Origin: an endosymbiont of Bathymodiolus septemdierum str. Myojin knoll
Lineage (GTDB): Bacteria > Pseudomonadota > Gammaproteobacteria > PS1 > Pseudothioglobaceae
Reading direction: 5' to 3'
Assembly: GCF_001547755.1 (NCBI RefSeq)
Contig: NZ_AP013042.1
Location: 1,178,001 to 1,242,000, forward strand
DNA length: 64,000 bases
Part shown: in pieces, positions 1 through 6,587 of the stretch
Layout of the letters: each line of letters begins with the position of its first letter
Numbering within the stretch: position 1 is the stretch's first letter
Notes under the pieces: model-generated
Told to the model about the DNA's origin: nothing
The model's database searches: none
The model's input: the letters and a program-made list of their open reading frames with translations, nothing else
Translations under genes and position numbers: made by a program

Positions 1-35
1 AAAATATCTTGTAGGATTTGATGCTTATCAGACAT
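1..35 (-). CDS. possible 5' end of an unidentified gene running off the left edge
   Basis: On the minus strand an ATG at 35 opens a frame reading MSDKHQILQDI to the window edge. There is no clear Shine-Dalgarno sequence, but it lies about 20 bases downstream of kdsA and in the same direction, as the next gene of an operon would. Eleven codons are too few to name a product. Confidence 0.3.
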   Translation of the reverse strand, partial: MSDKHQILQDI

Positions 36-51
36 ATTTATACAAAGGTCT
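33..51 (-). repeat. 19-nt motif, copy 1
   Basis: The minus strand reads AGACCTTTGTATAAATATG, identical to the plus strand at 49049-49067. The copy here overlaps the putative ATG at 35. GACCTTTG-type ends are reminiscent of IS5-family terminal repeats, but no transposase is near, so a shared promoter or remnant end is equally possible. Confidence 0.5.
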
Positions 52-55
52 TTTT

Positions 56-889
56 TTAAAGTTGGTCTTCTAAAAACCCATTTTTCTTAGTGATATGGTC
101 AATGTCTTGCAATGCTTTGAGCATTTCAGACATTTTATCAATCGGAATCATATTCGGTCCATCGCTGAGTGCCTCGTTAGGATTTGGATGAGTTTCCATA
201 AAAAACCCTGAAACCCCAACCCCTGCCGCCGCTCTGGCGACAACAGGCACCATTTCTCTTTGTCCACCTGAAGTGCCACCTTGTCCGCCTGGCTGCTGTA
301 CAGAATGCGTGGCGTCAAAAACAATCGGCTGACCCGTTGAGCGCATACTGGATAATCCACGCATATCAGAGATGAGCGTATTGTAGCCGAATGAAGTACC
401 ACGGTCACATAAAGTGATTTGTTGATTGCCTGTTTCAAAGGCTTTATCCACTACATTTTGCATATCCCACGGCGCTTGGAATTGACCTTTTTTAATGTTG
501 ACAGGTATACCTTGTTTACAAACATTTTGAATAAAATTAGTTTGACGCACTAAAAAAGCAGGTGTTTGCATCATATCAACCACTGATGCCACCTCATCAA
601 GTGGCGTATCTTCATGGACATCGGTCAACACAGGGATACCGATTTCGTCCTTGACTTTTTGCAAAATACGCAAACCTTCTTCAACACCAAGACCTCTAAA
701 ACTACTGGTACTGGTGCGATTAGCCTTATCGTAAGACGATTTATAGATAAAATTAATGTTTAATTCATCAGTAACTTTCTTTAAATAAGCGGCAGTTTCC
801 ATTGCCAACGCCTCAGATTCAATCACACAAGGTCCAGCGATGAGGAAAAATGGATGGTCTAGACCGACCTCAAAATTTAATAATTTCAT
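56..889 (-). CDS. kdsA: 3-deoxy-8-phosphooctulonate synthase
   Basis: KdsA condenses phosphoenolpyruvate with arabinose 5-phosphate to make KDO 8-phosphate, the precursor of the LPS inner-core sugar KDO, in the cytoplasm. The 277-aa protein has the usual family length. It shows the phosphate-binding start [13 protein letters not shown] (about residues 14-26), [11 protein letters not shown] (50-60) and [15 protein letters not shown] near residue 200. The second KDO gene, kdsB, is 12 kb away. The neighbour trpC is divergent, so promoters for both must lie in 890-967. Confidence 0.96.
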   Translation of the reverse strand: MKLLNFEVGLDHPFFLIAGPCVIESEALAMETAAYLKKVTDELNINFIYKSSYDKANRTSTSSFRGLGVEEGLRILQKVKDEIGIPVLTDVHEDTPLDEVASVVDMMQTPAFLVRQTNFIQNVCKQGIPVNIKKGQFQAPWDMQNVVDKAFETGNQQITLCDRGTSFGYNTLISDMRGLSSMRSTGQPIVFDATHSVQQPGGQGGTSGGQREMVPVVARAAAGVGVSGFFMETHPNPNEALSDGPNMIPIDKMSEMLKALQDIDHITKKNGFLEDQL

Positions 890-967
890 ACTTTAATGTT
901 GGTTAAAAAACTCAGTGTTAATTATATTCGTTTAAAATAACCGATACCATATAAATTGAAAAACACT

Positions 968-1765
968 ATGAGCGACACGCCCGACATTTTAAAAAAAATT
1001 ATTGCCCGTAAAGAAGAAGAGATAGCCACTTGTAAAGAAAATATTTCTGTGCAAAAAATGTTAGATGCTGCTTATAAAAACCGCGATACACAAGATTTTT
1101 ATCAAGCGTTAAAAGATAAAGCCGACTTAAAGCAGAATGCAGTTATTGCAGAAATTAAAAAAGCATCCCCCTCCAAAGGTGTATTGCGTGAAAATTTTAA
1201 CCCTGTTGAAATCGCTCAAAGTTACCAACAGGCAGGGGCAGCGTGTTTGTCTGTATTGACTGACAAGGATTTTTTTCAAGGTGATAATCAATATTTGACC
1301 GATGTGCGACAAGCCGTCTCCATTCCTGTATTACGCAAAGAATTCATTATTGACCCCTATCAAATTTACGAATCCAGAGTGCTTGGCGCTGATTGTATCT
1401 TACTCATTGCCGCGTGTTTAAGCGACGAGCAGATGGAAGACCTTGCAATGCGTGCAATTGCGATTAATATGGATGTATTAGTTGAGGTGCATAACATAGA
1501 AGAGTTGCTACGCACACAGCAATTACGCCTGCCGATGATTGGCATTAATAATCGTAATTTGCGTTCGTTTGATGTGTCTTTAAATACGACGATTGAACTA
1601 ATGAAAGCAGTGCAAGAAGACACTTTAATCATCACCGAAAGTGGCATTTTGACAGGAGAAGATGTTGCCTTTATGCGTAAAAATGATATTTATAGTTTTT
1701 TAGTTGGCGAGGCCTTTATGCGTCAAGACAACCCAGGTATCGCCTTGCAGGAGATGTTCAAATGA
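968..1765 (+). CDS. trpC: indole-3-glycerol phosphate synthase
   Basis: TrpC closes the indole ring in tryptophan synthesis, converting CdRP to indole-3-glycerol phosphate. Family motifs are clear: VIAEIKKASPSKG with the catalytic lysines, the QQAGAACLSVLTDKDFFQG strand, GINNRNL, and ITESGI near the C-terminus. This is a monofunctional TIM barrel of about 265 aa, not the TrpC-TrpF fusion of enterics. The frame is open to a TTG at 956, but the ATG at 968 (MSDTPDILKK) is the likelier start. The stop overlaps the start of the next gene (ATGA at 1762), so the two are translationally coupled. Confidence 0.95.
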   Translation: MSDTPDILKKIIARKEEEIATCKENISVQKMLDAAYKNRDTQDFYQALKDKADLKQNAVIAEIKKASPSKGVLRENFNPVEIAQSYQQAGAACLSVLTDKDFFQGDNQYLTDVRQAVSIPVLRKEFIIDPYQIYESRVLGADCILLIAACLSDEQMEDLAMRAIAINMDVLVEVHNIEELLRTQQLRLPMIGINNRNLRSFDVSLNTTIELMKAVQEDTLIITESGILTGEDVAFMRKNDIYSFLVGEAFMRQDNPGIALQEMFK

Positions 1766-2172
1766 ATACAGTAAAATGGATTAATGGGATGAATATGATT
1801 GGCAAATCTGCCAGTGGTCATACCATTGTTATGGACGGACCTGAAGAATTGGGCGGGCAAAATTTGGGTGTGCGTCCAATGGAAATGTTATTACTTGGCA
1901 TGGGTGGCTGCACCACGGTTGATGTAGTCTCTACACTGAAAAAAATGCGTGAATCTGTGCGAGATTGTCGCGTGGAAATCAGTGCAGAACGCGCTGATGA
2001 GCATCCAAAAGTTTTTACCAATATCCATATGCATTTTATTATTGAAGGCAGCGACTTAAACGACAAAAAAATTAAAAAAGCGATTGCTTTATCCGCGGAT
2101 AAATATTGCTCTGCTTCCATTATGCTAGGCAAAACTGCCACAGTAACGCACGACTTTGAAACCCATGAATAA
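1762..2172 (+). CDS. OsmC/YhfA-family protein
   Basis: A 136-aa OsmC-fold protein. The family includes thiol peroxidases and redox proteins of unclear substrate. The signature region MLLLGMGGCTTVDVVSTLKKM holds one family cysteine (about residue 51) and the second is in DKYCSASIMLGKTA near residue 117, matching the YhfA-like arrangement. It overlaps trpC upstream and the next small ORF downstream, so it sits in a compact three-gene unit. Its link to tryptophan synthesis is positional only. Confidence 0.85.
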   Translation: MNTVKWINGMNMIGKSASGHTIVMDGPEELGGQNLGVRPMEMLLLGMGGCTTVDVVSTLKKMRESVRDCRVEISAERADEHPKVFTNIHMHFIIEGSDLNDKKIKKAIALSADKYCSASIMLGKTATVTHDFETHE

Positions 2173-2383
2173 CTGGGGCTGGCTTGGCACGGTAACTGGC
2201 ATAACGGGTGGAATACTGGTGGCACTAAATTTTGAATATTCAAAATTCGGCTATATTTTCTTTATGGTTTCTGCCATTAGTTGGGTTATTCAAGGGACGA
2301 GAAATAATGATAAATCTTTAATTTTACTTAATGCTGTGTTTATTTGCGTTAATGCACTGGGTATGTACCGTTGGTTTTCTTGA
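2165..2383 (+). CDS. small two- or three-helix membrane protein
   Basis: This 72-aa ORF starts at the ATG inside the end of the OsmC gene (overlap of 8 bases) and begins MNNWGWLGTVTGITGG. It contains hydrophobic segments at about residues 6-21, 27-43 and 52-68, with the polar loop QGTRNNDKS between the last two. The pattern resembles small PnuC/SemiSWEET-like membrane proteins, but I cannot assign a substrate. A TTG nine bases earlier is a less likely start. Confidence 0.7.
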   Translation: MNNWGWLGTVTGITGGILVALNFEYSKFGYIFFMVSAISWVIQGTRNNDKSLILLNAVFICVNALGMYRWFS

Positions 2384-2447
2384 AAAATGATTAGAACCTT
2401 TAAACGCCTTTCAAAGTCCTTTATTTACAGTATAATGTTTCTCTTCT

Positions 2448-2540
2448 GGAGAGTTGGCCGAGTTGGCTGAAGGCGCGCCCCTGCTAAGGGCGTATAGGGT
2501 TTATCCCCTATCGAGGGTTCGAATCCCTCACTCTCCGCCA
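2448..2540 (+). tRNA. tRNA-Ser (anticodon GCU)
   Basis: A 93-nt class II tRNA. The acceptor stem GGAGAGT pairs with ACTCTCC, followed by the encoded GCCA. The anticodon arm CCCCTGCTAAGGG shows anticodon GCT; a long variable arm and the TψC arm GAGGGTTCGAATCCCTC follow. It reads AGC/AGU codons. Confidence 0.97.
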
Positions 2541-2551
2541 TATTACTGCGT

Positions 2552-2653
2552 CTTTTTCCATTTCACGGCGTTGAACAAATAAATCCTCTTAATCACATAG
2601 TTTTATCTATGCTCAACCGAGTATTTATTCGTTCGCCTTGTGAAATGGAAAAA
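2552..2653. repeat. 100-bp imperfect palindrome downstream of tRNA-Ser
   Basis: The two arms run about 47 bases each. The left arm begins CTTTTTCCATTTCAC; the right arm, read on the other strand, begins ATTTTTCCATTTCAC. The arms stay alignable (GGCG, AACAAATAAAT against AACGAATAAAT) to a small central hairpin CATAG-TTTTA-CTATG near 2596-2611. It could fold into one long stem-loop. No coding potential was seen. It may be a terminator-like or MITE-like element. Confidence 0.75.
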
Positions 2654-2740
2654 TATTTGCAATACTTTTGTGGCCTTGTATCGACACCATTAAGAATAAG
2701 GTAAAATTCCCCAATTATTTCATTAAAAAATAAACGCATT

Positions 2741-3520
2741 ATGACTGACACAGCTTTAATCATTGCAGGAAAAACTTACAACTCGCGCCTGCTGGTTGGT
2801 TCAGGAAAATATAGCGACCTTACCGAAACCAAACTGGCAACAGAAGCAGCAGAAGCAGATATTATCACCGTTGCCATTCGTCGTACTAATATCGGTCAAG
2901 ATGCCAACGAACCTAACTTACTTGATGTTGTGCCACCAGAAAAATATACCATTTTGCCCAATACAGCAGGCTGTTATAGCGCCAAAGATGCGGTGCGCAC
3001 TTGCCAATTAGCACGCGAACTTTTGGGTGGTCACAATTTGGTTAAACTCGAAGTATTGGGTGACGAAAAAACCCTTTACCCGAATATTGTAGAAACCTTA
3101 GCTGCTGCAAAAATTTTAGTCGCAGATGGCTTTGATGTGATGGTTTACACCAGTGACGACCCCATTATTGCCAAAGAATTAGAAAACATCGGTTGCTGTG
3201 CAATAATGCCCCTCGCTTCACTCATCGGCTCAGGACAAGGTATTGCCAATCCTGCTAATATTAAACTCATTAAACAAAACGCCAATGTACCCGTACTCAT
3301 TGATGCAGGCATTGGCTGCGCATCAGATGCCGCCAAGGCAATGGAATTGGGCTGTGATGGGGTATTAATGAACTCAGCTATTGCCAACGCCAAAAACCCA
3401 GTACTAATGGCAAGCGCAATGAAGCACGCTGTTATCGCCGGTCGTGAATCTTTCCTTGCTGGCAGAATGATGAAAAAAGCCTATGCTTCCGCTTCATCAC
3501 CTATGGAAAATTTAATTTAA
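2741..3520 (+). CDS. thiG: thiazole synthase
   Basis: ThiG forms the thiazole phosphate of thiamine from deoxyxylulose phosphate, dehydroglycine and sulfur delivered on ThiS thiocarboxylate. The 259-aa protein has the family landmarks: [10 protein letters not shown] near the N-terminus, [19 protein letters not shown], the active-site lysine region [16 protein letters not shown] (about residue 100), [14 protein letters not shown] and [25 protein letters not shown]. It is complete. Its last 62 codons are duplicated at 4121-4321. The sulfur carrier gene thiS is 46 kb away. Confidence 0.96.
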   Translation: MTDTALIIAGKTYNSRLLVGSGKYSDLTETKLATEAAEADIITVAIRRTNIGQDANEPNLLDVVPPEKYTILPNTAGCYSAKDAVRTCQLARELLGGHNLVKLEVLGDEKTLYPNIVETLAAAKILVADGFDVMVYTSDDPIIAKELENIGCCAIMPLASLIGSGQGIANPANIKLIKQNANVPVLIDAGIGCASDAAKAMELGCDGVLMNSAIANAKNPVLMASAMKHAVIAGRESFLAGRMMKKAYASASSPMENLI

Positions 3521-3534
3521 GTTAGGTGGAATGA
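3334..3534 (+). repeat. 201-bp direct repeat, copy 1 (3' end of thiG)
   Basis: This stretch, running from inside thiG to 14 bases past its stop, matches 4121-4321 at 194 of 201 positions by eye. All seven differences are transitions. The toxin-antitoxin pair lies between the copies. Homology ends abruptly on both sides. Confidence 0.93.
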
Positions 3535-3552
3535 TTTGTTAGACGATCTGCA

Positions 3553-3792
3553 TTACTTATAAATATCACCTCTACTATCAACTTTTAATATTTGTATTTT
3601 CTCTTCATTCATATGAAATAAAATTCTATATTTTGATATTCTTATTCTATAAATTGGAGGTGTGTCATTACCTGTTAATCTTTTAACATCCCCATTTGGT
3701 AAATTTTGAATCGCATTAAATATTTTTTCTTGAAGTTTTTTATCATATTTGAAAAACTTCTTTTCAAAAGTTTTAGAAAATGATATCTTCAT
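3553..3792 (-). CDS. RelE/ParE-superfamily toxin
   Basis: A 79-aa protein of the RelE/ParE fold, whose members are mostly ribosome-dependent mRNA interferases or gyrase poisons. It has the typical N-terminal FSKTFEKKFFKYDKKLQEKI helix, the turn GDVKRLTGN, then IYRIRISKYRILFHMNEEKIQILKVDSRGDIYK with the conserved YRIR...YRILF strands and a C-terminal VDSRGDIYK. The start ATG overlaps the antitoxin stop by 4 bases. The pair is strongly AT-rich and sits between duplicated thiG ends, indicating acquisition. Confidence 0.88.
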   Translation of the reverse strand: MKISFSKTFEKKFFKYDKKLQEKIFNAIQNLPNGDVKRLTGNDTPPIYRIRISKYRILFHMNEEKIQILKVDSRGDIYK

Positions 3793-4037
3793 AAGTTAAA
3801 TTTATTTTTAAACTCTTTATTTGAAGTAAATTCATCACTTGCTAATATTGATAAAATTTCTTTTTCATCATCTGCTTCTAATATTAAATTAGTTTGTTCT
3901 TTTATTTTAGTGTTTTTTGAAAGATATTCTCTAAGACTTTCTCTAATCATGGCGGATATTGATTTCTTTTCTATAAAACCTACTGCTCTAGCCTGTTCAT
4001 ATAGCGCTTCATCTATTGTTAAATTTAATCTATGCAT
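3789..4037 (-). CDS. ribbon-helix-helix antitoxin
   Basis: An 82-aa partner of the toxin. The N-terminus [20 protein letters not shown] fits a ribbon-helix-helix DNA-binding domain (beta strand RLNLTID, then two helices to about residue 45). The acidic C-terminal tail would wrap the toxin. A good Shine-Dalgarno AAGGAAAT lies just upstream. The gene order (antitoxin first, 4-base overlap) is that of type II modules, which repress their own promoter. Confidence 0.88.
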   Translation of the reverse strand: MHRLNLTIDEALYEQARAVGFIEKKSISAMIRESLREYLSKNTKIKEQTNLILEADDEKEILSILASDEFTSNKEFKNKFNL

Positions 4038-4054
4038 AATTATTTCCTTTATAG

Positions 4055-4074
4055 TGATGTATTGATGTATTATA
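4055..4074 (-). promoter_or_regulatory. putative autoregulatory operator of the first toxin-antitoxin pair
   Basis: Two tandem 8-mers TGATGTAT (4055-4062 and 4063-4070) overlap a minus-strand -10 box TATAAT (complement of 4069-4074), about 32 bases upstream of the antitoxin ATG. Tandem short repeats at the promoter are what ribbon-helix-helix antitoxins commonly bind; the binding itself is inferred. Confidence 0.5.
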
Positions 4075-4120
4075 TCATAGACTTTTTAGCAGTCGAACTT
4101 TTTAATTTCGGTCAAAATGA

Positions 4121-4321
4121 CAAGACAATGGAATTGGGCTGTGATGGGGTATTAATAAACTCAGCCATTGCCAACGCCAAAAACCCAGTACTAATGGCAA
4201 GCGCAATGAAGCACGCTGTTATCGCCAGTCGTGAATCTTTCCTTGCTGGCAGAATGATGAAAAAAGCCTATGCTTCTGCTTCATCACCTATGGAAAATTT
4301 AATTTAAGTCAGGTGGGATGA
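4121..4321 (+). pseudogene. thiG: 3' fragment of thiG (direct repeat copy 2)
   Basis: This is the second copy of the thiG 3' end: [19 protein letters not shown] through the native stop at 4307 and 14 bases beyond. It lacks the first three-quarters of the enzyme and cannot be functional. An upstream frame makes it look like a 91-aa ORF from 4032, but that start lies in the promoter of the antitoxin. Relative to the full gene it has Met to Ile and Gly to Ser changes and five other transitions. Confidence 0.9.
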
Positions 4322-4360
4322 CTATTGGGTGATTCCAAATAATTAACGCCCTTTGTCTTT

Positions 4361-4705
4361 TTATTTCCTTTGAAATTGGGTTACGATGTTTTGTTTTATT
4401 TTAGTGGATGAATTTCTTGGACTGTATTTTATTTGAACTACTTTTTTACCTTGTGTGTTGAAATAATTTTCCACATCTTGATTATGAGGCTTCCTACCCC
4501 AGTCTTCTCCAATAACAAAAATATCTGCTTTAACCTCTTTACAAACAGAAAGATAATCCAGCTCATGGTACGGAAGTACGATATCCACACAGCGAAGTGC
4601 TTTGAGCATTTCAATACGCTGTTCAAGTGGTATGGCAGGAACATTAGGTTTGTATAATTTAACCACCTCATCAGAAGCAACACCCACAGCAACCTTACTG
4701 CCTAA
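4361..4705 (-). pseudogene. truncated cytidylyltransferase-fold nucleotidyltransferase
   Basis: The frame reads KALGSKVAVGVASDEVVKLY, then PLEQRIEMLKALRCVDIVLP, DIFVIGEDWG and a complete C-terminus. This is the distal two-thirds of a TagD/glycerol-3-phosphate cytidylyltransferase-like enzyme. The N-terminal nucleotide-binding part with the GTFDxxHxGH motif is absent. The break coincides exactly with the GTTAGGC core of attC at 4700-4706, so the missing half was replaced by integron sequence. A GTG at 4687 could start a 108-aa remnant, but it lacks the catalytic motif. Confidence 0.85.
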
Positions 4706-4796
4706 CGCCTTGCTCAGCGGCAGTTTAAAGGGGCGCGTTTTTGCGTAAGCAAAAAAAGTGACGCTTTAAACTGTCCGCTGGAGCTATTTGTTATGC
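4700..4796 (-). other. attC: attC recombination site of integron cassette 2
   Basis: Read on the minus strand, the site begins with R'' GCATAAC (4796-4790) and ends with R' GTTAGGC (4706-4700). Between them the arms AGCGGACAGTTTAAAG and CTTTAAACTGCCGCT pair with one unpaired base, as expected of attC. It starts 11 bases after the stop of the HEPN gene. The outer core GGCATAAC pairs with GTTATGCC at the other end of the cassette, which defines a complete cassette. Confidence 0.92.
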
Positions 4797-4807
4797 CATA
4801 TTTAGGA

Positions 4808-5866
4808 TTAATCATCTTTATCCCAATCTGCGTTGCCATCACAGTGATTACAACCAGCCCAATGACTATGTTCCATATCACCAGTGTTAGGCTCGTTACA
4901 CCAGCCACACCGCTGAAGTGACTCAAGAACTAAAAAACAACTTGCACAAACATATTTATCATTTTCGGTTCTAACAACGGTATGATAGCCATCGCAATCA
5001 CTACAATTACCCATATCCCAAGAGTCATCACCATCCATTGCTGCAACATGGGCAGCACCATCATCTATTTCAGATGCTAAATCTTCTGGCTCGAATCTCT
5101 TACCGCAATTGTCGCATTGCCCAAAACCCTCGTTTTCGAAAACTACTTCTGTGGAGCAATCAGGGCATTCAATTTTGATGCATTTTTCAGAGAGACCGCA
5201 AACTAAACAGTTTGCATTATATATTTCTTTCAACTCATCTTCGTGCTCTTGTGAGTCAAATCCACAAGAAGGACACGACTTAAATATTAGCCCGCTTAGT
5301 TTTTTATTTTTTATATCAGATGATATCTGGTCATAAATAACTTGTAAAAACGAATGTGATTTCCTTAACTCTTTATCAATATTAGCTACACCTGTTTTCC
5401 ATGGTTCAAATACTTCACGCCACCGTTCAGTAATTAACTTGTGCAAAAAATACCATGCGGTTAATTGTTGTTTAACTATATCTCTTAGTTGTTCTTCATT
5501 TTCTTCTTCACTGTGCGCCTCATGAAAAAAGTGAACCATTTTATTTCTGTGCTTTGTTATTTCACGAAAAACCGACAGTTCTTTGGTTAGACCGCTTCGC
5601 ACTATCTTTGTTAATCTATCTGATGCACCATCAAGCGAAACAGATTGAAAATTACCTGAAACAAATTTATTCCAATCTGGTTCTTGCCTGTGAGAAATGA
5701 CAAGAGTCCAATGCTCCGCCATAAGTCTTGCTTTAAGGAATAATTCGACAGCAGCATGAAAATGGATAACAGAATACTTTGGTTGCTCAGTTAACTCAGA
5801 AATAGCCTTTTCTAGGAAGTCTAATCCATTTTTTACAAGTCGCTCTAACATTACATCCTTATTCAT
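4808..5866 (-). CDS. HEPN-domain protein with multiple zinc ribbons (integron cassette 2)
   Basis: A 352-aa protein carried alone on an integron cassette. The N-terminal 155 residues are helical and contain RNKMVH (residues 107-112), the Rx4H motif of catalytic HEPN ribonucleases, after a helix of HEPN type (KYSVIHFHAAVELFLKARL). The C-terminal half has eight CxxC pairs (198/201, 220/223, 234/237, 251/254, 288/291, 307/310, 320/323, 339/342), enough for about four zinc ribbons, in an acidic background. HEPN nucleases are common in toxin and antiphage systems; that role here is inference. A frame opens at 5899, but that TTG lies within attC; ATG 5866 behind AAAGGG is the likely start. Confidence 0.8.
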   Translation of the reverse strand: MNKDVMLERLVKNGLDFLEKAISELTEQPKYSVIHFHAAVELFLKARLMAEHWTLVISHRQEPDWNKFVSGNFQSVSLDGASDRLTKIVRSGLTKELSVFREITKHRNKMVHFFHEAHSEEENEEQLRDIVKQQLTAWYFLHKLITERWREVFEPWKTGVANIDKELRKSHSFLQVIYDQISSDIKNKKLSGLIFKSCPSCGFDSQEHEDELKEIYNANCLVCGLSEKCIKIECPDCSTEVVFENEGFGQCDNCGKRFEPEDLASEIDDGAAHVAAMDGDDSWDMGNCSDCDGYHTVVRTENDKYVCASCFLVLESLQRCGWCNEPNTGDMEHSHWAGCNHCDGNADWDKDD

Positions 5867-5887
5867 TTCTACCCTTTTGTTTTTTTG

Positions 5888-6021
5888 GCATAACGGCAAT
5901 CTTGAGGGACAAGGTAAATTAACGGCTTTGTAATTTGATATTTCAAATATCTAAATGCGACACTTAAAAGCTTGATATTTTCGCCACTTTTACCTTGTTC
6001 CTCTCCTAGTATTTGTTATAG
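5888..6021 (-). other. attC: attC recombination site of integron cassette 1
   Basis: On the minus strand, R'' CTATAAC (6021-6015) opens two bases after the DUF805 stop and R' GTTATGC (5894-5888) closes the site. Arms AACAAGGTAAA and TTTACCTTGT pair, with an inner palindrome GATATTTGAAATATC near 5936-5952. At 134 bp it is a long attC of the chromosomal-integron type. Confidence 0.9.
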
Positions 6022-6022
6022 T

Positions 6023-6385
6023 TTATTCTGTAGGTGTTATAACTTTTGGATTTTCTCCGTATTGATTAGCTTCTTCATCACTATCTTTTGTAGTCCAAAT
6101 AATAATTAATATCCAACCTAAAATAGGTACAATAGCAATTAATTGCCACCATCCACTTCTGTTAATGTCATGCAGTCTTCTTATCATAACACCAATATAT
6201 GGTAATAAAACAGCTAATGCATAAATTAATCCTATTATTCCAAGCCCACTTCCTATTACTGCATCTAATATGCTACAAATAATTGTAGCTATTATATTAA
6301 ATAATGTGAAATACCAATATTCTGACCTTGTTGCTCTACCATTAAAAACGGTATATTTTTTCAGTACTTCTAAATACCAATTCAT
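6023..6385 (-). CDS. DUF805 membrane protein (integron cassette 1)
   Basis: A 120-aa DUF805 protein: MNWYLEVLKKYTVFNGRATRSEYWYF, then hydrophobic segments at about residues 26-50, 52-66 and 80-95, with MIRRLHDINRSGWW between the last two, the family signature. DUF805 genes are frequent integron passengers of unknown function. The start is set by an excellent Shine-Dalgarno AGGAGAAC at 6 bases from ATG 6385; the frame is open further upstream to 6433. As the first cassette next to attI it should be the best-expressed one. Confidence 0.88.
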   Translation of the reverse strand: MNWYLEVLKKYTVFNGRATRSEYWYFTLFNIIATIICSILDAVIGSGLGIIGLIYALAVLLPYIGVMIRRLHDINRSGWWQLIAIVPILGWILIIIWTTKDSDEEANQYGENPKVITPTE

Positions 6386-6439
6386 TTGTTCTCCTGTTTT
6401 GTTTTTTTCTAAATAATTACATTTTAAGCTCATCTTGAA

Positions 6440-6587
6440 CTATAACTATTTATTAAGGTTATAATTATACACTAACTTTAATAAAAATATAATTAAATTA
6501 AGTATAAAATACTAAAAACATAAAATACGCTTAATATATAATTAAAAACGAATATAATAATGTATATATTTATATAAAAGTATAAAA
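6440..6587. promoter_or_regulatory. attI: attI and divergent promoter region of the integron
   Basis: This AT-rich interval separates the divergent integrase and array. The recombination point is the minus-strand G^TTATAG at 6446-6440, which matches R'' CTATAAC at the end of cassette 1. Upstream of it the minus strand has TATAAT-like stretches around 6455-6475 that could serve as the cassette promoter Pc. I cannot place Pc, the intI promoter or a LexA box with confidence. Confidence 0.7.

Noticed and set aside
2650-2740. Possible TPP riboswitch upstream of thiG
   Set aside because: The CTGAGA and ACCTGA core motifs of the THI element are not present in the leader.
3521-3545. GTTAGGT and GTTAGAC after thiG, matching the attC core consensus GTTRRRY
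   Set aside because: No paired R'' core or palindromic arms lie around them, and the first belongs to the thiG direct repeat. Insufficient for an attC site.
4032-4307. 91-aa ORF reading into the thiG repeat
   Set aside because: Its first part lies across the antitoxin start and promoter; the rest is a truncated thiG copy. Treated as a pseudogene.
4714-4926. 70-aa hydrophobic ORF across attC and the HEPN gene end
   Set aside because: It runs through the attC palindrome in a shifted frame and overlaps the zinc-ribbon coding sequence.
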